Positions 8,901-20,082 of a stretch of DNA of 64,000 nt are shown here, piece by piece. Under the pieces are notes generated by a model. The model ran no database searches, was not told where the DNA came from, and worked only from the letters and a program-made list of their open reading frames with translations. A program made the position numbers and the translations under genes. The stretch is from assembly GCA_030704615.1 (NCBI GenBank), contig CM060733.1:72728001-72792000 (forward strand), in the 5' to 3' direction. Each line of letters opens with the position of its first letter. The first letter of the stretch is position 1. The stretch comes from Takakia lepidozioides (lineage: Eukaryota; Streptophyta; Takakiopsida; Takakiales; Takakiaceae).

Positions 8901-11900
8901 GGATCGCACTTGTGTGCAAAGGGGACGCCTACATTCCCGCTATCCGAAGGGGAGAGCACACCCTAGCCTAGAATGAAAACTCTTAACCTGAACAATATCC
9001 CACTTCCTTGCTAATTTCTAGAGCCCTCGGCTATTTTCTAGCAATAGCATTCAATAGAGAAGATGGGAAAAATACTATCCTAGGCAAGCTCTTGAACTTA
9101 GAAAATAGAGATAAAAACCCTAGATTTAATTACCTCTATCCCTATTTTCTGGTAATTTTTCTAAGCAGAAAACCCCTTTAAAATCAATTACTAAATCTGG
9201 AAACTCAATAATTCTAGAAAAATAGGCATTAGGTAGGAATTCATCTAAGCTTTCCAATGACCCATGGCTTGGCCTCTAGATAATTCTCTCTCATTGCCCA
9301 AAAACCACTATCAAGATGTGGGAACCGTAGGGAATTGGCCTAATAGGTCCAAACAATCCCCTAAGCCCTTAAAACATAGCCCCTAGCCTCTAGGTCCTAC
9401 GTTCAAACCCCCCAGAGCTAAACTGGCTTTTCAATCATTCTAATTTCCACCCGAGCCGCTAAGGAGACGACATAACAAAGCTCCCTCAATCGACAAGGAC
9501 AAAAACCATTCAAAAAGTATTTTCCTACCTAAGACCCCCCCTTAAGCTATTATCCGCTGGTCCGTCCTAGCCCTTTTACCCGCTGGTCGCAGACCCGTGC
9601 AGAGCAGCGTGGCAAGGCGCCGTTGGACGAGGTGACGGACCGCTGGTCGCAGCCGCACGGATAAAGCGACGGACCGCTGGGTAAAGCCAGGAAGATCATA
9701 AGTGGCAAGGACGGCCTACCCCCTCCCCCCGCGTGGCTGCTGTCAAGCAGCTTGGGGGCTGGGTGGTCAACGCATCGAGTTCCGCGGGGCCTGCAGCCCG
9801 CTTGAAACCAATAGCCAGCTCCTGGCTATTGCCATGGTATCCCCTTTATGGCGCCTCACTTTTGGGAACCCCATCTTGAATCCATGGTCTTTTGCCTTCA
9901 CCTAAAAAAAACAAGAAAATAAACCCCAAGCTAACCCCAAAGGAGCTAGCCTAACCTTCCCAAGGGTTAGCTATGGTCCTCCATAGCTTAACCAAGCTAA
10001 GGAGGCCATATTAGATCTGATTTTTGATCTGTAAATTAGTTATGCATGAAAAATAAATTTCCAGCGACTAAATAAACTTGAAAAAAACATCAAAACTTTG
10101 CTAGCTCTTCCACCTTGCTCCTCTCCTATGGGGGGTGATATGCTTAACAAAGAGACAAATGGATGGCAAGTCTAGATGGCTTAGTGCACACTAAGCTACA
10201 CTCATATGCTCCAAATGAAATGAAACAAAAACAAAAAAAGGATTCCCACTAAGCTTTATGCAAGCATCTACCCAATATTAGTGGGTTAGCTTCCCTTGCA
10301 TGTCTAGTTAGCTTCACACACAAAAATAAGGCCTAGTGGCCAATAAAAAAGAAAACCCACACCTCACTTAGAGATCCCACGGCATGGTTAGCTCTCTAGG
10401 GGTTAGATCTTTCCACTCTCAAGCCAAAAGACAAAATGTCATAGATAACTCCTTGGGCCTCTTGGCCATTAAGGAGGGCTGAGTCTTCATCTCTTTCCTA
10501 AGCTCCCACCACCCTTGGTTAGTAGGACCAAGCTAAGGTTAGATACAAGCTTTCAACAACAATGGACAAGCAAGAAGACACAAAGTGCAACACACATGGA
10601 CAAGGGCTAGGACTCTCTTCTCTCCACTCAAAGGGCTTCACTTGACTAAGTGGGCTACCAAAACTTGAAGGGAAGGGGTAGTGCTCACCTCTTCTATGGG
10701 GTTTGCTGCTCCTACCTCCTCTTCACGCATCAAGGGCTCACCACACTCTCAGATGACAAAACCACTCCGCTTTTTGGGGAAAATGCTCTTTTTTTTTCAC
10801 ATAAAATGGCTCTTGGCCCTTACACACTAGGTCCTAGGATCTCCCTAGCACACTAGATGCTTCATCCAAGCTTGCCTAAAACAACTAGGCTAAGCTTTAA
10901 GCCAACAAGCAATCTAGGACTTCACTTCAAAAAACAAGATACTAAGGCTAAGCAAGCTCTTCAAGCTAGTTCTCTAAAAAACTCACTAACAAGAAACTAT
11001 AAGCAAAAAAACAAGAATGAAGTGGTGAGCAAGCTCACCTCCTAATCTACTTATACTAGAAATACTATAAAAAAGGAAGGGATGACATCCAAAATCCTTG
11101 GATGGAATAGGCAATCAACCACTTTTTGGTTGGTAGGTGGAAAATATCATTCAACCAGTTGGTTGGGGGCGGTGCTACTTCTTGTGGACCCAAAAATCCC
11201 ATCAAAATGAATTTCTCTTGGTCATGGTCGCCCAAAAACCTCAAAAATAGTGAATTATTGCTAACTTTCTCCAAAATTCTTGAAACTTGGCCACAAACTC
11301 CCTTATGGTATGCTTGAAACACCCACAAATCTTCAAGTTCATGTGATGCAACCATCAACCATAAAAAATAAACAAGCGCCATTTGCAAGTGAAAACTATG
11401 TTTCAACGTGTAGCATTATTTTTTGGCTGGGAAACGATCGATGCCAGGGGCTGAAACTCCTTCCACATCATCTAATCTCCCTTTTAACCACATCATAAAA
11501 ATCCCTCCACAAACAGCACTTGATTCTGGCTTCGTCCTGTGCGCTGAATGTACTTACCACAGCAAAATCCCAGTCAGCCGCTACCATTTAATAAAACCTC
11601 TTTAGGATTTTTTGTAGGAGACCAAGACTCCTTGGAAGCTCCTTAAATTTAAATCATACCAAAAGGTGGAATTGTCCTCCTGGGAAAAAGAGATCACTGC
11701 CGGTAGTCTACTACATGCCGCACTGCAGTGTCTGTTTTGCATGAATGAACTAAAACACAGGGGAACCCATGCTTGATCCCTGTCACCAACTTATCTGAGC
11801 ATGAAAATGAAATCGTATCATGAGCATGTGTGCTCCGCGCCTCCAGCGTCCTCATGAACTGCATTGAAGCAAAATGAATTTTTTTATTTGGAATTGCGAG

Positions 11901-12667
11901 ACTGTTGTCAACCGTGTCGTTGAAAGAATAATCCAGTGGGTAGTTTGTTATTGAGGTCAAGCTCTCCTAAATTGCCTCTGCTTGAATAGCGATCGGATGT
12001 TGATGTGGGGAACAGACAGACCGTTGCCTGCAGTCGTTTTAATCGGCCCCTAGATGTTCGAACGGTCGACTGGAATCGCACGTCCTGCTGCTCCCTTGCA
12101 AGTACCCTAGTTATATAAACTCCTGACTTTTTCATTCTGAGAAGGATGAATGACGGGCCAGACAGGGGAAAACCCTGCGCAACCCTAATGTCTTTCTTTT
12201 TGCACTGCGAGAGCGCGCGCGATGGCGGCTTGGGAAGAGCGATGGTGCTCGTGCTGCAGATACCTTGAGCTGCCAATCCTTGAGTGTTTATGGCTCCTGT
12301 GAGCGCTGCCTAGGCGGGCTCTTTAAGGCGATGGCGGTGGCTTAGAGATGAGGGAAGATTCACTGTCTCAGTTGTCTGTTTTTTTGCTGCACAAGGGAAC
12401 TGCGACAGTGATGGTGGAGGTACCACCTGCATGCTTATGGCGTTTCCCTAGGAGCCCTCCTCTGGATCTTTGATGAATGGCGGCGTCTTGGTAGAACAAG
12501 GAAGTCTCTCTCCCTCCCTTTATAAACCCTACCTTTTGAGACCAAGCTCTTTTTTCTTGTGCTTGGCTTCATGGACGTTGCAGACCTCTTCCATTTGTGG
12601 GCCATACCAGTAGCTGTGTCAATGTTTCGCTGTTTCTGATACAAATGGTCATGTTTTTCGCTGTCTG
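6000..12667. other. Gene-poor stretch, no supported gene
   Basis: About 6.7 kb of moderately AT-rich sequence with only short, unconserved open frames. There are no recognisable domains, RNA genes or intact repeats. Position 9540-9700 is a GC-rich island with repeated GGACCGCTGG words, similar to one near 51.3 kb. Position 8000-11000 has the look of decayed LTR-retrotransposon noncoding sequence, but I found no boundaries. Position 11,900-12,660 becomes GC-richer, with a TATA-like TTATATAAA near 12,110, and could be a promoter or 5' region of an unidentified gene. This is unproven. Confidence 0.5.
9540..9700. repeat. GC-rich island with GGACCGCTGG words, related to 51.24-51.37 kb
   Basis: The word GACCGCTGGGTAAA ends this island and recurs at about 51,304-51,317, where similar GCTGG-rich DNA surrounds it. 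The shared words suggest two decayed copies of one repeat family, possibly LTR or leader sequence. No boundaries can be drawn by eye. Confidence 0.35.
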
Positions 12668-12677
12668 TGTACAATTC
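12668..12677. repeat. Left target-site duplication (TGTACAATTC) of the giant transposon
   Basis: The 10-mer TGTACAATTC lies immediately outside the left inverted terminus and is repeated exactly outside the right terminus at 27,357-27,366. Ten bases fits the 9-11 bp duplications typical of Mutator-like elements. Confidence 0.88.
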
Positions 12678-12780
12678 GAGGTTTACTATTTCATGAGCAG
12701 AAACCATGAGCCATGAGCCATGAGCCGCATGAGCCGCATGAGCGGTGAGCCGAAGTCTAAGATACGCGGATTTCATGAGC
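12678..12780 (+). repeat. Left terminal inverted repeat with CATGAGC subterminal iterations
   Basis: The terminus reads GAGGTTTACTATTTCATGAG and onward, followed by about seven CATGAGC-type words within 100 bp. The inverted counterpart is at the right end. Short iterated words next to a terminus are typical transposase-binding sites. Confidence 0.85.
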
Positions 12781-13192
12781 GGACTCCTCCAAATTTGGAA
12801 ATGCGGCAGATTAAACAAGTATTAAAATAATAGTTTTTTATTTGACCTTGCCGTTTTTGGACGTTCCAGATCATGTAATGCGGCGAAGATATGTCGTCAG
12901 TAACAAGTCCGCTCATGGTTTTATAGATCCGCTCATGGAAATAAGTGACCGTGCAACGGGAAATCCAGTATACCACTGCAAAAGGACGTCGCATACTGGC
13001 CTGTATAGAGTATTCCGCGGTTTTACATGCCTTAACATTGGAATGAAGCTGACCCTTTTGCCGCGATTGAACCAATGGAGTCTGCACCAATACAGTCTGC
13101 AGTACTTCACAATTCTGTCTTCTTCGGGTATTCGGCGGGAAAGGTTTGCAACTGAACTGGGAAATAGGGTGCCGCATTAGGGTTCGCACGTG

Positions 13193-13206
13193 CGAAATTT
13201 CGGAGC
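13193..13206. other. Perfect 14-bp palindrome TTCGCACGTGCGAA
   Basis: A perfect palindrome with a CACGTG core, in the left subterminal region and downstream of the transposase stop. A lone array-type palindrome (GGCGCC centre) lies close by at about 13,256-13,277. Both are outside coding sequence. Confidence 0.5.
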
Positions 13207-13530
13207 GGTTTGGTGTTGGCGAAGGCCGCCTCTGGGGGTACCTACGACGATACTTGGAAATTCGGCGCCGCATTTCCTTGTCGGAGGTCGAATGAGGAGA
13301 GCAAGTTTTCGGAAAGCAGAAAAACATGAACCCTCCAACATACAAAAATACATGCACGTGGAAACAAGTGAACGATATAGTAATATCTTAGTTCGATCAA
13401 AACAGGTTACTGGTAGGCAAGACATATGTCGGACCTTTGTGTGGCCAGAGTCTGAGGTACTGGCAGCAGTACAGTTCTACTATCCGAAAAGGATGGGCGT
13501 ACCATTGTATGTGGACCGCAAGCCAAGCTC

Positions 13531-16500
13531 ACTGGTCCCCTGGATCCATATTCAGAAGAGTGTGAACCTCCTGGGGGCTCAACCCTGGTGCATGTATGAA
13601 GTGATGAGTTGTGGAATTACAACGGAGTCTCTTTAGGTACACGTAGTACAAATGCTTGCAAGGGCAGTATGATGCCCCTTGTTCGCCATGATCTGGAAGT
13701 CGGTGCAATTGCAGGTGGGTAATTCTGAAATGGTGATGGTGTACACCTCATTGCGAATAGCTAAGCCCGCCGTGGCCATCTGATACACACGCCCGAATCC
13801 TGGTGGGGGCACTTCTGTCGAGCTCTGGATTGTACAGTTCATCCGAAGTGCATTCCCCATCCTTGTCTCGTTCACTTTTGAGGGAGGTCGCCGCCTCTTC
13901 GGTTTCCCCCAACGGTGTGTAGGATGCTTAGAGCTGTCGTGTCCCATTGTTCTTGCTCTCACAGGGGTCGGTGGTGGAGGCTGTGGAAGCGGAAATGGTT
14001 GTCTGGGGACGTCAGTGCGCTGCACCATCCGAAATCCTGCGGCGGTAAGGGCGTCGGCCTCAACCTGACTCAGATCGCAGCCTGGTTCCACCGGCCACAC
14101 TGGGGGAGCCTCTGGCATTGTCTGTATGCCGTACTTGGGCTTTCCATACACGCAAGTCATAATGTCGTGCCTGCAGAACCAGAACTGGGTGGTTGTCGCC
14201 TCCGCAAACTTTGCATGGACAAATCTTCCTGTAAAAGTAGGAGCAGGGACAGCCCCATCTGGATTCCTCCTTATCATCTCTAAACAACGTTGCCGTGTAT
14301 CCACACGAATTGCGGAACACCTTCCTCGAAACGACGGCTTTGTGCGAGCAATTCTCCACTGTGAGGCAGACACAGTCGTCTCCACAATGGCTTGGCCATA
14401 CTGCATAACAGCGGGCGGAATGTGGGGCAAGGGAGCGGTGGGAATTTGTTGCACGAAATCCCCGGTTGAAGGCGACGGCGATCTGGAATTTCTTGGGCTT
14501 CCACTGCTGGAAGACACATTGTGCGGCAACATGACGGGACCTCGAGGTGCTGTCCGAATGTTCCTGTCGGATCTCCAGGAATCCTCTTCGCACCCGGGTT
14601 CCTCTTCAATCCTCCGCCTGACAGGGCGAGTCCGGACGTCCCCTCTAGGTGTTCACCTCTGCGGTGCAGAGGCGTCCCTTTGATCTTCTCTCGCAATGCT
14701 GTCGCCCATTTCACTGGATTCTTGGACCTCGAAGCTGTTCGTACCAACAATTCCTCCCTGTCCGGCCCAAAGCCCCATTGTTTGCCGCTCAGGAACTTGT
14801 AGTACGTGGCTTGCTGCATGATTGCTCTGTCGATGTCCTCCGTTGTGGCCGTCACTACGTCCACCAGATGTGCGGCAGAAGACGCTCGCCAGGAGGAGTG
14901 GACCGATTCTGCCATATTCGTGTTCGGCATGTCCGTGTCGGAATCCAAGCACCGCTCCTAGAAGGACACAAACAACGGTGAGGGACCAATCGAAATGTCC
15001 GTAACAGAAAGACAAATGAACGAAATTGACAGCAGCCTACCTCCCGTATGTACTGTCCGAACTGTCGATACCGAAAATGCCACCACCCCAACCAGCTGTG
15101 CAATGCTCCCAGATTGGTTGTCTCCACTGCACCTGACGTGTTCCACCAAGCCTCGATGATAGCAAACTTAACCTCCGCGTCATCAAATGTGGGTGCATCC
15201 TTCCACGCCGTACAAAGGACACGGTGTTCAGCCTGGAATGAGCTAGCAACAAATTTGGTAGTGTAGTGGGATAGACTCTGCATCCAATGGAATCCACAGG
15301 ATCTCTCTTTCCCCTCCATTGGAACATTGGGGTCCTCACCGTACACACGCCGCACCGCTGCCCCGTTGGCCTGAGCGTTGTCTGCCATGAATCCCCTGAA
15401 ATTGGGCTCTGGCAATCCCGCCCTTGCCATCTGCTGGTTTATGCCCTCCCACAGATGCATCTCGGACTGTGTGTCCTCCCCTTTCATCTCGCAGATTGCA
15501 ATCGTCATGAGCCTCTTGGAGTGATAGTCATAAACATGCGCACCCATAGTCACCCACTGATGGTTTGTAATTCGCTTGATGTGATCAAACATCACCCAAG
15601 CATTCGACAAGTTTCCAGTTGTCATGCGAGTGACCAAGTCGACTCCACTCCCAGGCCCACACGTCGACATTTTGAAAATGTAACAACGATCGGATTCGCT
15701 GCCTTGCCCTGGAAACCTGCTACCTTGGATGTAGTCATATCCAGTCATTCGTTTCACCTCCAGGATTGAGTACATGTCCGACCCCCTGCCGAACTCCTGC
15801 TTGCAAGATACGATGTGATTCCGCACATTCGGACTACAAACGTGCGAGACGGACTCCAAGAGGTCACGCATCTCGTCTTCGGTCAAGGGCTCTCGGTCGG
15901 AACCATCTTCAGACATGATTTTGCCAAGAGCAATCTTGTGGGCTGCCTTCAGCTGAATCTGCTTTGGTCTGGCTCCGGGGCTCAATTTCACCTCCTCTTT
16001 TATGATGTCGTGTGCTTCCTGCACAGCCTCACGCATGTTGCCTCTCGCCAAGGGGTGGCAGTGGACCCCAACGTGTATGCAAGCTCTAGTCAAGTCCGGG
16101 AGCAAATGGATTACGTAATATTGCTTGGCTCTGCACATGGACATGCACGTCGGTGGTTCTTTGCAATGTGCACACTTGAAAGAACCCGCAGGAGCTTGGC
16201 TGGAGACAATGAATGGATGATGCGTTGTGCCAGTCCAATCCGTCTCGTTTCTCCGCCCTCCTTTGGAGAGAAAGTGGAAGCAGGTGGGATTGAGGCACCT
16301 CAGCTTCCCCGCACAGAGGACATATCGTACACGAACACCATCAGCAATTTTCGTGCTACCGGTCTTCGTCACACACCAGGGGTGTCCGTCATGCTTTCGA
16401 TCCATGTCTGTTAACATCCCGGAGGCTTCTTTGACGAAGAAACAGGTGGAAACTCGAAGATGACATTGCCATCGACTTCGGGAGGCAGAAACGTTACCTT

Positions 16501-17508
16501 TCTGACTGGGAATTTGGCATAGTCAAGAGCAGCCAGCTCGGAGCGAGAACCATCGAGGTGATGTTGTCGTAGGAGCTGCACAATGGACCGGGTTGGAGTT
16601 ATGCTCGAGGGCACATGCGTAGCACCTACAGAGATGTCCATGCCGGATTTGAACGACCGTGTGGAGGACATGGGTACCTCAATGCAATCATCTTCCTCGT
16701 CGGAAATGTCGAATACGTCCACACGAGAAGCTATGGAGGGTCTTGACGGTCCAGGTCGGGAATGATTATCGTTGCATACCTCTCTGTTGGCAGTGGCCGC
16801 CTCTCGGTTTCCGGACTCCTTTGTGGATGGTGTGGGCAGCGACTGATTCGGAAAGGGAATGGGCATTCCCACAGCTCGGTACAGGATGGTGTCTGACGGG
16901 GGAACGTGCCATTCGATTCCGCAACCTCCGTCGTTACCTAGCACGACAATGGTCTCGTCAACCTGTCCAGGAACATCCTTCCTTTCTTCTTCCAAATAAA
17001 CTGTGCCCGGTTTGAGCTTGAATTTGGAACAAAGGTAAGTTTCAGTCACTCTGCAAAGTCCTCCCTCGTTTGGGATCCAGGCTCTCCCAAGTTGCGGAGG
17101 ACAGCAAACTATAGCGTAGGAATTCGGAGCCATCGAACACCGCACGGAGTTGGCAAGTGCGAGGTTCAGTATAGCGAGAGACCAAGGCTCACAGGCACCA
17201 TCTAAGTGGATCTGCGGAGTCCATCGACAATTGGAAGTCGCACATTGAAGTGGAAAGTATTGTTTCAAGCTACATGCATGAAGGTGGGAGGTTTGATTCC
17301 ATAGCCAGTGAGTAGGACAATGATGGCCGATTCGGCGACGAAATAACATCTCCTGACAAGTTTCTCCTGAGGGTGGATCCAGCAGTATTCTCGGTGCAGA
17401 CAGGAACGTTCGCACTGACAAGTGCCAGGACTGCTGGTTAAAACGGTCAGACAACCAAGTTGTGCTCATCAAGACTGGCCGCAATTGTGTTGTTTCGGAA
17501 CAATGCAA
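13531..17508 (-). CDS. MULE-like transposase with SWIM zinc finger (frameshifted)
   Basis: Minus strand, in three blocks. Block 1 (17,508-16,411): a Cys/His-rich N-terminus, then a linker with an acidic SUMO-interaction-like motif (VFDISDEEDD). Block 2 (16,417 to about 15,043): zinc-binding pairs (CLNPTC, CAHC), then the core with HVYDYHSKRLMTIAICEMKG, FRGFMADNAQANGAAVRRVY and ERSCGFHWMQSLSHYT, matching a plant transposase family of MULE type. Block 3, after a GT-AG intron (about 15,042-14,962), has NMAESVHSSW and a C-terminal SWIM finger. The CNC part is in one frame and the CPCKH part is shifted by one base in a G-run near 13,677. The frame then continues to about 13,531. Other one-base shifts lie near 16,430 and 14,600. 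The enzyme would cut and join the inverted termini. I cannot place all three DDE residues confidently. Confidence 0.78.
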
Positions 17509-17563
17509 CCCATTGAGGTTCCAGATTTCCCGTCACGAGTGATTCTGTCGATTGCTGGTGGAC

Positions 17564-19247
17564 GGAAATACGGCGCCGCATTTCCGTATTGCATCTTGGT
17601 CATGCAACAGAGCGACGGAAATGCGGCACCGAGTTTCCGTCCGGGGGAAACCTTTATACTCTCCAGAACGGAAATGCGGTAACGCATTTCCATCCAGCAA
17701 GCACGGTATGTGAAGGTGGAACGGAAATGCGGTACCGCATTTCCGTTCTGATTCAGATTTATGAACAACGGGAACAGAAATGCGGCACCGCATTTCCGTC
17801 CGAGTCGCACTTTTCGACATTCCAGAACGGGAATGCGGCGCCGCATTTCCATTTTGTATCTGATGCATGGAGTTGAGGGATAGAAATGCTGCAGCACATT
17901 TCCGTCCTTAAAAGACATTCATACTCTCGAGAACGGAAATGCGGTACCGCATTTTCATTCAACAAGCACGGTATGTGAAGGTGGAACGGAAATGCGGTAC
18001 CGCATTTCCGTTCTGATTGAGAATTATGAACAACGGGAACAGAAATGCGGCACCGCATTTCCGTCAAGTCGCACTTTTCGACATTCCATAAAGGAAATGC
18101 GGCGCCGCATTTCCATTTTGTATCTGATGCCTGGAGCCGAGTAAGATTCCGACAGCTTCATACAGCGCAATTCGACGGTTGAGACATTCACACTATCCAG
18201 AACGGAAATGCGGCACCGCATTTCCGTTCTGACTGAAAATCGTGAACTCTGAACTGAAATGCGGCACCGTATTTCCATCCGAGTCGCACCTACCATCATT
18301 CCAGAACGGAAATGCGGTACCGCATTTCCGTTCTGACTGAAAATCGTGAACCATCGGAACTGAAATGCGGCAACGTATTTCCATCCGAGTCGCACCTACC
18401 ATCATTCCAGAACGGAAATGCGGTACCGCATTTCCGTTCTGACTGAAAATCGTGAACCATCGGAACTGAAATGCGGCAGCGCATTTCCATCCGAGTCGCA
18501 CCTCCCAACATTCCAGAACGGAATGTATTAGATTTAAAAGGGAAATGCGGCACCGCATTTCCGTTCTGATGAAATATCCTGAAACATCGGAATTGAAATG
18601 CGGTACCGCATTTCCGTCGGAGTCCCACCATCCGACATTCCAAAAACGGAAACGCGGTACCGCATTTCCGTTGTATGTGAGGCATGGAGCTGTGGAACGA
18701 AAATGCGGGAAGGCATTTCCGCCAGCGTCGGACGTTAATACTCTACAGAACGGAAATGCGGTACCGCATTTCCATCTGACTGAAAATCGTGCGCAACGGT
18801 ACAGAAATGCGGCACCGGCATTTCCGTTCGGAGTCCACCCTTCCGACATTCTCGAACGGAAATGCGGCGCCGCATTTCCGTTTTGTATATTCGGCCTGGA
18901 GCTGTGCTACGGAAATGTGTTGCCGCATTTCCATCCATGTGAGTCCTTACAACCTTTCCAGACCGGAAATGCGACACCGCATTTCTGTCCAGGGGACCTC
19001 TATACTTTCCGAACGGAAATGTGGCACGGCATTTCCATTCACAACTAACGTATGTGAAGGGAACGGAAATGCGGCGCCGCAATTTCCCTTCTGAATCTCA
19101 TACATGGAGATGTGGGACGGAAAATGCGGCACCGTATTTCCGTTCAACAACTAAGGTATGTGAAGGTGGTGGAAACGGAAATGCGGTGCCGCATTTTCTT
19201 CCAAAAAGTACGGATGTGTAGCTTCGGAAATGCGGGCGCCGCATTCG
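17564..19247. repeat. Palindrome array 1: about 31 units, period about 53 bp
   Basis: Each unit is a 22-bp palindrome made of half-site GGAAATGCGG, a two-base centre (TA, CG, CA or TG) and CCGCATTTCC. The first eleven start at 17564, 17617, 17670, 17723, 17776, 17829, 17882, 17935, 17988, 18041 and 18093, so every step is 52 or 53 bp. Later steps are mostly 50-55 bp, with single steps of 74 and 111. The intervening 30 bp diverge far more than the palindromes. A higher-order unit of five monomers (265 bp) is visible, for example 17723 against 17988. The array fills the gap between the 5' ends of the divergent transposase and methyltransferase-like genes. It could hold operators or be read as a hairpin-rich transcript. 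Confidence 0.95.
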
Positions 19248-20082
19248 CATTCTCGCTCCAACTCATCATCAGACGCTGGGACGGAAATGCCTTGAAATGT
19301 GAACACGTGGAGCAACGGAATTGCTGCACATGTCGGCACTCTATCTGACTGAAGGGCATGAGGCGGCGCGCCTGACCGTTGGATAATGATGTTTGCTTTT
19401 CCGACGGCAGCGTACCCTCAACGATTCGAATTTCGTAATGACGCAAACTCCACGAGGAGACACTTTCGTCCAACCTTTCGAACCCAAGTGGTGCATCACC
19501 CCGCGTTTCATCTACTTTTGTCGTGTCTCCTCAGTCACCCCTCTCGCGCCCTTTCCATCTGCACTCTTTGCCCCTTTTCCCTCTCTCTGTTCTTCTTATG
19601 CGCGAACCTGAGAGGGGGGAGTTCGTGCACCAGACAGGAGACCTCGTCGCAAGCTCCGAAATTATACTTCGGACGTAGGCCAATGCCGAAGGGGAGAAGC
19701 AGATGCGTCTACAGGAGGAGATTGCCATCCTCCGAGCAGCAGGCCACTCAGGCAACCCAGCACCAGTGAGAGCTCCATGCGATCGGGCTTGCGCAGCTGA
19801 ATCGAGCACCGACCCCCCATTTTGCTTCTGTAATTCTTAGACTGAAATGCTAGGGAGACTTGAATGCAGAACATGTTTGCATGCCTACAGAAAGGTGGAC
19901 GTGCTGGAGGGATCGCAGGAATCCGAAGAGCCGCAGGAAGAGTCCGAGGACTAGCTGCAGCACGTACACCCCCCCCGATCCCCGAGCGCGGGTATTCCTG
20001 CCGGGCCTACCCCTCTGCGATTCAAAGACGCGTCTTCGAAGGGCAAGTTCAAAGTCTCAAGATCGACTCGCGTTCTTCGATC

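Noticed and set aside
12773-13636. Open frames in the left subterminal region of the giant transposon
   Set aside because: No homology between frames or copies, and they cross the palindrome and TIR sequence.
17469-19094. Many open frames across array 1 on both strands
   Set aside because: They come from the repeated palindrome read in all frames (FPF/RRIS-type low-complexity peptides) and carry no conserved domain.
17564-19247. CRISPR array
   Set aside because: Regular repeat spacing is CRISPR-like, but the repeats are perfect palindromes with variable centres, the spacers are related and partly duplicated in 265-bp blocks, and the context is eukaryotic. No cas genes.
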